Below, in pieces: positions 49,214 to 55,210 of a stretch of 64,000 nt of DNA. Below the pieces are notes generated by a model. That model did not search any database, was not told the DNA's origin, and saw nothing but the letters and a program-made list of their open reading frames with translations. Within the stretch, counting starts at the first letter, position 1, and each line of letters starts with the position of its first letter. The stretch is from Cellulosimicrobium cellulans (GTDB lineage Bacteria > Actinomycetota > Actinomycetes > Actinomycetales > Cellulomonadaceae), in NCBI RefSeq assembly GCF_006539945.1, contig NZ_BJNZ01000004.1, forward strand, positions 124,001 to 188,000. Reading direction: 5' to 3'. Position numbers and translations under genes: made by a program.

Positions 49214-50100
49214 ACGTGGAGTCCGCACTCTGTCTTGTCGAGCCCCGCCCAGCGGCCGGCCCTCGGGTCCTCGCCCGGCGCGACGCGCCGGGTGCACGGC
49301 TGGCAGCCGATCGACGGGTAGCCGTCGTTCAGCAGGGGGTTGAGGATCACCTGGTGCCGCGCGGCGTACGCGAGCAGGTCGTCGAACGACCACGCCGCGA
49401 GCGGGTTGATCTTCACGAGCCCGTTCTTCTCGTCGAACGTCACGAGCGGGGTGCTCGTCCGGGTCGGCGCCTCGTCGCGGCGCACGCCCGTGACCCACAC
49501 CTCGTAGCCCGCGAGCGTGCGGTGCAGCGGCTCGACCTTGCGCATCTGGCAGCACAGCGCCGGGTCGCGGCCGAACAGGTCCTTGCCGTGCGCCGCGTCC
49601 TGCTGGGCGACCGTGAGCTCGGGCCTGACGTCGACGATCGTCACGTCCATCTGCTGCTCGACGGCGTCGCGCGTCCCGACCGTCTCGGCGAAGTGGTAGC
49701 CCGTGTCGAGGAACAGCACGTCGACCCACGGGATCTGCGCCGCCACGACGTGGGGGAGCACGGCGTCGGCCATGGAGCACGCGACCGCGACGGACGTCCC
49801 GAACTCGCGCGCCGCCCAGGCGATGACCTCCTCGGCCGTCGCCTCCGGGCGGGTCGCCCCCTCGACGCCGGGCGTGCCGGCGCCGTGCAGCAGCTCCGCT
49901 CCGCGCCGCGCGATCTCGCGCAGCTCGTCGAGGGACCGCTTGGGCCTGCCGTGCTGCGCACGCTCCGCGTGGTGCGCGGCCTTCGCGCTCTCGCGCTGCT
50001 CGGCCTTCGCCCTCGCCGCGGCGCGCAGCGCGGCCAGCGGGTCGGTGGTGCCCGACGGCGGGGTGGCGGTGGTCGTCGTCCCGCTGTGGTCCTCGCTCAC
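49210..50100 (-). CDS. cysH: Assimilatory APS/PAPS reductase
   Basis: Reduces APS (or PAPS) to sulfite. 296 residues. The pyrophosphatase-like loop is TSVAVACSMADAVLPH; iron-sulfur cysteines are seen as CCQMRK and GCQPC, the four-Cys pattern of APS-type reductases that carry a [4Fe-4S] cluster; the catalytic ECGLH is at the C-terminus. No cysC is present, which fits direct APS reduction. The start is GTG 50100, overlapping the sir stop (GTGA); the first 50 residues are Ala/Lys-rich. Confidence 0.95.
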   Translation of the reverse strand: MSEDHSGTTTTATPPSGTTDPLAALRAAARAKAEQRESAKAAHHAERAQHGRPKRSLDELREIARRGAELLHGAGTPGVEGATRPEATAEEVIAWAAREFGTSVAVACSMADAVLPHVVAAQIPWVDVLFLDTGYHFAETVGTRDAVEQQMDVTIVDVRPELTVAQQDAAHGKDLFGRDPALCCQMRKVEPLHRTLAGYEVWVTGVRRDEAPTRTSTPLVTFDEKNGLVKINPLAAWSFDDLLAYAARHQVILNPLLNDGYPSIGCQPCTRRVAPGEDPRAGRWAGLDKTECGLHV

Positions 50101-51845
50101 TGGAGCGCCTCCTCGTCGGCTCGGTGCGCCCACTCGGCGAAGGTCTCGGTCCCGTCCTTGTCGGCCTCGTACCGGCGCACGACCCGCTCGACGTAGTCGG
50201 GCAGGTCGGTCGCGGTGACCTTGAGTCCGCGCACGGTGCGGCCCATGCCGGCGAGCTCGCGGTCGTCGGACGCCAGCCCCCCGCCCAGGTGGACCTGAAA
50301 ACCCGGGACCTGCTCGCCGTCGTCGTCCATCACGAGCTGGCCCTTGAGCCCGATGTCCGCCGTCTGGATGCGCGCGCACGAGTTGGGGCACCCGTTGACG
50401 TGCAGCGAGAGCGGCTTCATGTGCGACAGGTCGCCGAGCCGCTTCTCGAGCTCGTCGATCGTGGCGGTCGCGGTGTCCTTGGTGTCGACGATGGCGAGCT
50501 TGCAGTACTCGATGCCCGTGCACGCGATCGTGCTGCGCCGGAACGGGCTCGGGTCGGCGTCGAGCCCGTTGGCCTTGAGCGTCGAGACGACGTGCTCGAC
50601 GTGCTGGTCCGGCACGTCGAGCACGAGGAGCTTCTGGTGCGGGGTGAGCCGCACGCGGTGCGAGCCGACGGACTCGGCGAGGTCGGCGACGTTCGCGAGG
50701 ATCGTCCCGGACACGCGGCCGACGTACGGCGCCGCACCGACGTAGTTGAGCCCGTCCTTCTGCTTGTGCACGCCCACGTGGTCGCCGGGCACGGGCGGCT
50801 TGGGCGCGGGCGGGCCGTCGGGCAGCGCGTACCCGAGGTACTCGGTCTCGAGGACCTCGCGGAACTTCTCGGGTCCCCAGTCGGCGAGGAGGAACTTGAG
50901 GCGCGCCTTGTTGCGCAGTCGGCGGTAGCCGTAGTCGCGGAAGATCTGCACGACGCCGTGCCAGACGTCGGGCACCTGCTCCTCGGTGACGAACGCCCCG
51001 AGGCGCTCGCCGAGGCGCGGGTTCGCGGACAGCCCGCCGCCGACCCACAGGTCGAACCCGATGCCGAGCTCGGGGTGGCGGTGCGCGACGAACGCGACGT
51101 CGTTGATCTCGTGCACGACGTCCTGGCTCGGGTGCCCGGTGAGCGCGGTCTTGAACTTGCGGGGAAGGTTCGCCAGCTCGGGGACGCCGATGTACTTCTC
51201 GGTGATCCCGGCGACGGCCGGACCGATGTCGATGAGCTCGTCGGCGGCGATCCCCGCGACCGGGCTGCCGAGCACGACGCGCGGGACGTCGCCGCACGCC
51301 TCCGTCGTCTGCAGGCCGACAGCCTCCAGGCGCCGCCAGATCTCCGGGACGTTCTCGACCTCGACCCAGTGGAGCTGGATGTTCTGGCGGTCGGTGATGT
51401 CGGCGCTGTCGCGACCGAAGTCCTTCGAGATGTCCGCGATGACGCGGAGCTGCTCGGTCGTCAGGGCGCCGCCGTCGATGCGGACCCGGAGCATGAAGTA
51501 GCGGTCCTCGAGCTCGTGCGGCTCGAGCGTCGCCGTCTTGCCGCCGTCGATCCCGGGCTTGCGCTGGGTGTACAGGCCCCACCAGCGGAACCGCCCGTGC
51601 AGGTCGTCCCCGGTGATGGAGTCGAAGCCGTCCCGCGCGTAGATCGTCTCGATCCGCTCGCGGACGGACAGCCCGCCGTCCTCCTGCTTCCACTTCTCGT
51701 TGCCGTTGAGCGGCTCGGTGCCGTCGACCTTCCACTGCCCGTTCGGCCGGGCGGCGCGCGCCGGGCGGGCGGGCCGCTCGCCGGCCCGGGCCGGGCGCTC
51801 AGGTCGGGCCGGGGTGGCGTCCGGCACCGTCGTGACCTGCGTCAT
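50097..51845 (-). CDS. sir: Ferredoxin-type sulfite reductase
   Basis: Reduces sulfite to sulfide with six electrons. 582 residues. The sirohaem/[4Fe-4S] ligands are visible as ACTGIEYCK and NGCPNSCA (about 445 and 485); the N-terminal and repeated half-domains match ferredoxin-dependent sulfite/nitrite reductases (FMLRVRIDGG, RQNIQLHWV). In context with cysH, cysD, cysN and cysG it is a sulfite rather than nitrite reductase (mycobacterial NirA/SirA type). First structural gene of the operon, 155 bases after the cysteine-rich leader. Confidence 0.95.
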   Translation of the reverse strand: MTQVTTVPDATPARPERPARAGERPARPARAARPNGQWKVDGTEPLNGNEKWKQEDGGLSVRERIETIYARDGFDSITGDDLHGRFRWWGLYTQRKPGIDGGKTATLEPHELEDRYFMLRVRIDGGALTTEQLRVIADISKDFGRDSADITDRQNIQLHWVEVENVPEIWRRLEAVGLQTTEACGDVPRVVLGSPVAGIAADELIDIGPAVAGITEKYIGVPELANLPRKFKTALTGHPSQDVVHEINDVAFVAHRHPELGIGFDLWVGGGLSANPRLGERLGAFVTEEQVPDVWHGVVQIFRDYGYRRLRNKARLKFLLADWGPEKFREVLETEYLGYALPDGPPAPKPPVPGDHVGVHKQKDGLNYVGAAPYVGRVSGTILANVADLAESVGSHRVRLTPHQKLLVLDVPDQHVEHVVSTLKANGLDADPSPFRRSTIACTGIEYCKLAIVDTKDTATATIDELEKRLGDLSHMKPLSLHVNGCPNSCARIQTADIGLKGQLVMDDDGEQVPGFQVHLGGGLASDDRELAGMGRTVRGLKVTATDLPDYVERVVRRYEADKDGTETFAEWAHRADEEALQ

Positions 51846-51965
51846 CGGTGTTCCTCGTGTCCTCGTTCGGGGGCGGGGACGCGCGACGGCGAGCGCTCAG
51901 CGAGGGTGCGAGTGGCTGAGGACCGACGGCGCGCGCCGGTTCTCAGGGGTTCTCCGGGGAGAGGG

Positions 51966-51983
51966 GCGAGCCTGCGGGCTCGC
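51966..51983 (-). promoter_or_regulatory. Hairpin between cysteine leader and sir
   Basis: A 7-bp stem GCGAGCC / GGCTCGC with TGCG loop lies directly after the leader peptide gene. It is a candidate part of an attenuator; further pairings in 51900-51965 (GGTTCTC repeats and GGAGAG) are possible but were not folded. Confidence 0.4.
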
Positions 51984-52000
51984 GCTGAGTCGGGCGCGGT

Positions 52001-52087
52001 TCAGCGACAACAGCTGAGACACGTGTGCGCGCACGCCGGCATCCCGTGACGCGAGGTCACGAGGAGGGTGCGGGCTGCCGTGGTCAT
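52001..52087 (-). CDS. Cysteine-rich leader peptide of the sulfate assimilation operon
   Basis: 28 residues, beginning MTTAARTLLVTSRHG and ending in CAHTCLSCCR: four cysteines in the last ten residues, three of them TGT, a rare codon in this genome. The ATG at 52087 lies 7 bases after a -10 box TATCGT (52100-52095) on the minus strand, so the mRNA is leaderless. In mycobacteria, leaderless small ORFs with cysteine runs upstream of sulfur genes attenuate expression when cysteine is plentiful; the same role is inferred here. It precedes sir-cysH-cysD-cysN by 155 bases. Confidence 0.75.
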   Translation of the reverse strand: MTTAARTLLVTSRHGMPACAHTCLSCCR

Positions 52088-52154
52088 GCCCTGAACGATA
52101 GCGGCGGTCCAGCCACGTGGACAGCCCTGGTCCGCATGGTGGGAAACCGGAAAT

Positions 52155-52175
52155 ACTAGACCGATCCGGTCTGGT
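52155..52175. promoter_or_regulatory. Imperfect inverted repeat in the cys/membrane-protein divergent region
   Basis: ACTAGACCG-ATC-CGGTCTGGT: 8 of 9 arm positions pair. The form is like a TetR-type operator, but no such regulator is adjacent. It lies upstream of both divergent promoters. Confidence 0.45.
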
Positions 52176-52291
52176 TTGTCGAGCCCTCGGTGTTCGTCGT
52201 GGCCAGGTGGTGCGACCACCGCGTGCGACCGGGGTGCATCTCACTTTGTGCAAACTTTCACGACACGGTCGTCAGCAAATAGGATGGCGCC

Positions 52292-52657
52292 ATGGAGTTC
52301 CTCTACAACGTCTTCGTCGCGCTGCACTTCATCGGGTGGGCCATCGTCCTCGGCGGCTACCTCGCGTCCCTGCGTTCGCCGGGCCTGTACCAGGGCGTCT
52401 TCCACGGCGCGCTCACCGCGCTCGTCGCGGGGATCGCCATGGTGGGCATCGGCGAGGCGTCCGTCTGGGGTGACGGTGGCCCCGACATGGCCAAGATCGG
52501 CGTCAAGCTGGTCATCGCGCTCGTCATCGCCGTGCTCGCGTTCGTCGCCAAGCGCCAGGGGGCCAAGGCGGCCGACGGTGCAGTCGCGCCGGGCGTCAAG
52601 CACGCCATCGGCGGCCTGACCCTCGTGAACATCCTCGTCGCGGTCTTCTGGAACTGA
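52292..52657 (+). CDS. Small four-helix integral membrane protein
   Basis: 121 residues, family not recognised. Predicted helices at about 5-25 (NVFVALHFIGWAIVLGGYLA), 38-56 (GALTALVAGIAMVGIG), 68-86 (IGVKLVIALVIAVLAFVA) and 105-120 (AIGGLTLVNILVAVFW). The ATG at 52292 is 6 bases after a TAGGAT -10 box, with a -35-like TTCACG 17 bp further up, so it is leaderless. It has no coupled neighbours and is followed by a terminator. Confidence 0.82.
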   Translation: MEFLYNVFVALHFIGWAIVLGGYLASLRSPGLYQGVFHGALTALVAGIAMVGIGEASVWGDGGPDMAKIGVKLVIALVIAVLAFVAKRQGAKAADGAVAPGVKHAIGGLTLVNILVAVFWN

Positions 52658-52675
52658 CCGCAGCGACCCGGCCGG

Positions 52676-52706
52676 GGCCCGTCGACGGATCGTCCGTCGG
52701 CGGGCC
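52676..52706 (+). terminator. Hairpin terminator
   Basis: A 14-bp stem (52676-52689 with 52693-52706, one G-T pair), TCG loop, followed by a T-rich stretch, after the small membrane protein gene. Confidence 0.85.
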
Positions 52707-52735
52707 TTCGTCGTCCTCTTGGGGCGTTGACGACT

Positions 52736-52768
52736 GACTAGGTGCATGGTCCACTAGTCGCATGGTCC
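52736..52768. promoter_or_regulatory. Putative operator of the PadR-type gene
   Basis: Inverted repeat GACTAG (52736-52741) / CTAGTC (52754-52759), overlapped by a direct repeat GCATGGTCC (52744-52752 and 52760-52768). The second direct-repeat copy contains the start codon at 52762, so regulator binding would block initiation. Autoregulation by PadR is inferred. Confidence 0.5.
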
Positions 52769-53322
52769 TTCGATACCTCGTGCTCGGGCTCCTCACGATC
52801 CGGCCCATGACCGGCTACGACCTCAAGCGCGCGTTCGACTCCTCCGTCCGACACTTCTGGGCGGCCGACCGCTCGCAGCTCTACCGCACGCTCGCCGCGA
52901 TCGTGGACGCGGGGCTGGCCGAGGTGGAGGTCGTGCCCCAGGAGAGCTACCCCGACCGGAAGGTCCACACGATCACCGACGCCGGCCGCGCGGCGCTGCG
53001 CGACTGGCTCGCCTCGCCGCTCGGGCCCGAGGACTCGCGCGAGCCCTTTCTCGGGCGGCTGTTCTTCGCCGACCAGCTCGACGACGAGGGCGTGGCGGCG
53101 CTCCTCGCGTCCCGGCGCGCCCTGGCCGAGGAGACGGTCGCGACGCTCACTGCCGAGGAGGAGCGGGTCGCGACGGTCCTCGCGGGTGGCGGCCCCGACG
53201 CGGACCGCGTCCGGGGCACCCGCGGCCTCGCCCTGCGCCTCGCGACGCTCCGCCACGGGCTCGCGCACGCCCGCACCGAGCTCGCATGGCTCGACGAGAC
53301 CGAGCGGGAGGTGCTCGCGTGA
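52762..53322 (+). CDS. PadR-family transcription regulator
   Basis: 186 residues: an N-terminal winged helix (LVLGLLTIRPMTGYDLKRAF, SQLYRTLAAIVDAGLAEVE, HTITDAGRAAL, about 5-85) and a C-terminal Vir-type helical dimerisation region (about 95-180). PadR proteins are usually repressors of exporters or detoxifying enzymes. It is coupled to an alpha/beta hydrolase by a GTGA overlap, so the hydrolase is the likely controlled gene. No Shine-Dalgarno sequence is evident before the ATG, which lies inside the operator-like repeats. Confidence 0.92.
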   Translation: MVLRYLVLGLLTIRPMTGYDLKRAFDSSVRHFWAADRSQLYRTLAAIVDAGLAEVEVVPQESYPDRKVHTITDAGRAALRDWLASPLGPEDSREPFLGRLFFADQLDDEGVAALLASRRALAEETVATLTAEEERVATVLAGGGPDADRVRGTRGLALRLATLRHGLAHARTELAWLDETEREVLA

Positions 53323-54149
53323 CCGCGCCGGACGTCGTCGTGCACCACCCCGCCACCCGCCCTGGCGCGCCGGGCACGGACGCCGTCTCCGTCGTCCTGC
53401 TGCACGGGGGCAACGTGGCGTCGTGGATGTGGGAGCCGCAGGTGGAGGCGCTGGACGACCTCGACGTGTGGACCCCCGACCTGCTCGGCTTCGGGAGCCG
53501 TGGCGACCAGGTTCCGGCAACCCTCGACGCGGTCGTCGACGACGTCGCCGCGACGGTCTCCGCGATCCCCGCCGGGCGGGAGGTGCACGTCGTCGGGCTG
53601 TCGCTCGGCGGGATCGTCGCGCTGCGTCTCGCCGCGCAGCATCCGGGACTCGTGCGCTCCGTCCTCGCGTCCGGCGCGGTGGTCGACGGCGTGCCCGGCC
53701 TCGCCGGCGCGTTCGGCCGCGCGCAGCTCCGGGTCTGGGACCGGCCCTGGTACTGGCGGGGCCAGGCCGTCGCCATGGGCATCCCGGCGGACGCACGCGA
53801 CCTGTTCGTGCGCTCGGGGCTCGCGATCCGCCGCGAGACCATGGCGCGGCTGCTGCCCGACGTCTACGGCGGGCGCTGGCCCGACGGCCTCGCGGAGTCG
53901 GGAGCCCGCGTGCTCGCGGTCGCGGGCGGTCGGGACCTGCGCCCCGCGCGCCGCGCCCTGGCGACGATCCAGCGTCGCGTGCCGGACGCCGTCGTGCGCC
54001 TGGCGCCCGGGATGCACCACCAGTGGAGCGCGGAGGACCCGGACCTGTTCAGCGCGATGATCCGGTCCTGGGCCGTCGACGGCGTCGCGCCCCCCGCCCT
54101 GGTCCCGCTCGCTCCCGCCAGGCAGCGCCGCAAGCCCGCTGAGAAGTGA
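53319..54149 (+). CDS. Alpha/beta hydrolase
   Basis: 276 residues. Alpha/beta hydrolase fold: oxyanion region LLHGGNVASWMW (about 27), nucleophile elbow VGLSLGGIVAL with Ser (about 95), a late Asp in AVAGGRDL (about 208) and the catalytic His in GMHHQW (about 228). It could be an esterase or lipase-like enzyme; substrate not readable. Its GTG overlaps the PadR stop, suggesting joint control. The stop codon lies inside the left arm of an inverted repeat. Confidence 0.88.
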   Translation: MTAPDVVVHHPATRPGAPGTDAVSVVLLHGGNVASWMWEPQVEALDDLDVWTPDLLGFGSRGDQVPATLDAVVDDVAATVSAIPAGREVHVVGLSLGGIVALRLAAQHPGLVRSVLASGAVVDGVPGLAGAFGRAQLRVWDRPWYWRGQAVAMGIPADARDLFVRSGLAIRRETMARLLPDVYGGRWPDGLAESGARVLAVAGGRDLRPARRALATIQRRVPDAVVRLAPGMHHQWSAEDPDLFSAMIRSWAVDGVAPPALVPLAPARQRRKPAEK

Positions 54150-54196
54150 CTATCTGCCCCCAAGCTGGTCGAATCGAGGGCGCATGGTCACTTCTC
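54141..54196 (+). repeat. Inverted repeat spanning the hydrolase stop and the next gene's leader
   Basis: Perfect 10-bp arms GAGAAGTGAC (54141-54150) and GTCACTTCTC (54187-54196), 36 bases apart, with partial pairing inside. The left arm contains the TGA stop of the hydrolase. No U-tract. It may be a terminator or a structured leader for the DUF456 gene. Confidence 0.6.
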
Positions 54197-54222
54197 GGCG
54201 CCCCTGTGCGAAGGTGGGCGCC

Positions 54223-54705
54223 GTGAGCGTCGGTGGAGAGGTCCTCGTCGGGCTGGCGATCCTGGTCGGGCTGATCGGGATCGTCGTGCAGATCCTGCCC
54301 GGGAACGTGCTCGTGCTCGGCGCGATCCTCGTGTGGGCGATCGTCACGGGCGGCCCTGCCGCATGGGTCGTGTTCGCCGTCGCCGCCGTCCTCGTGGTCG
54401 CCGCCGAGGTGTCGCAGTACGTCCTCGCCGGCCGGCACATGCGCCGGGCGGACGTTCCCTGGTCGACCCTCGTGTGGGGCGGGATCGCGGGTGTCGTCGG
54501 GTTCTTCGTCATCCCCGTGATCGGCCTGTTCATCGGGTTCGTGCTCGCGGTGTTCGTCGCCGAGCTCCTGCGCCGCCGCGACCGTCGCGCCGCGTGGCGC
54601 GCGACCGTCGCCGCGATGCAGGCCACGGGCATCACGATCCTCGTCCAGCTCCTGGGCGGGCTCCTCGCGGCGGCGGCGTGGGGCGTGGGGCTCGCGATCA
54701 CCTGA
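54223..54705 (+). CDS. DUF456 membrane protein
   Basis: 160 residues, four or so hydrophobic helices: VLVGLAILVGLIGIVVQILPG, NVLVLGAILVWAIV, AVAAVLVVAAEVSQYVLA and GIAGVVGFFVIPVIGLFIGF. The VQILPGN and VIPVIGLFIGF motifs are typical of DUF456, of unknown function. GTG 54223 is preferred because AAGGTGGG is upstream; an ATG at 54184 lies inside the inverted repeat and would add 13 residues without family support. Confidence 0.85.
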   Translation: MSVGGEVLVGLAILVGLIGIVVQILPGNVLVLGAILVWAIVTGGPAAWVVFAVAAVLVVAAEVSQYVLAGRHMRRADVPWSTLVWGGIAGVVGFFVIPVIGLFIGFVLAVFVAELLRRRDRRAAWRATVAAMQATGITILVQLLGGLLAAAAWGVGLAIT

Positions 54706-54711
54706 CGTGCG

Positions 54712-55092
54712 TCAGCCGGGGATCTCCATCACGTAGAGCGTGTTCCCGTCGACGTCGCGCAGCGAGAACATCGGCGGGACGCCCTCCCAGCGCAGGAGCT
54801 CTCCGGTGCTCGCGCCGGCGTCGGTGAGCGTCGCGTGGTCGGCGGCCGCGTCGGAGGTCGTGAGGCGGATGCCGGTGTCGACGCCCGCGGGGAGGCCATC
54901 CCCTGCGGCGACGAGGGCGACGGACGTCGCCGAGCCCGAGGGCGCGACCTCGATCCAGCGGAACCCCTCCTGGAGATCGCCGTCCATGCGGACCTCGAAG
55001 CCGAGCGTCCCGGTGTAGTAGGCGAGCGCGCGGTCCTGGTCCGTGACCGGGATCGCGACGGTGTGCACTCCGGTGAGATGGGTCGTCGCCAT
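54712..55092 (-). CDS. VOC-family (glyoxalase/bleomycin resistance) protein
   Basis: 126 residues with two babbab repeats (VHTVAIPVTDQDRALAYYTGTLGFEV; FSLRDVDGNTLYVMEI in the C-terminal half). VOC proteins bind a metal at His/Glu residues and act on small molecules; here a His (about 9) and a Glu (about 123) are available. The substrate is unknown. GGAGCC lies just before the ATG at 55092. Convergent with DUF456. Confidence 0.85.
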   Translation of the reverse strand: MATTHLTGVHTVAIPVTDQDRALAYYTGTLGFEVRMDGDLQEGFRWIEVAPSGSATSVALVAAGDGLPAGVDTGIRLTTSDAAADHATLTDAGASTGELLRWEGVPPMFSLRDVDGNTLYVMEIPG

Positions 55093-55210
55093 GGTGGCTC
55101 CTTCGTGGTGCGGCAGGTGCTGCGGACGAACGGGGAGACCGTCGCGGGCGACCGGACTCATCGGCGGGGCGGCGCCGGGTGTGGGCGGGGGCGCCTAGGC
55201 TGGTGGGGCT

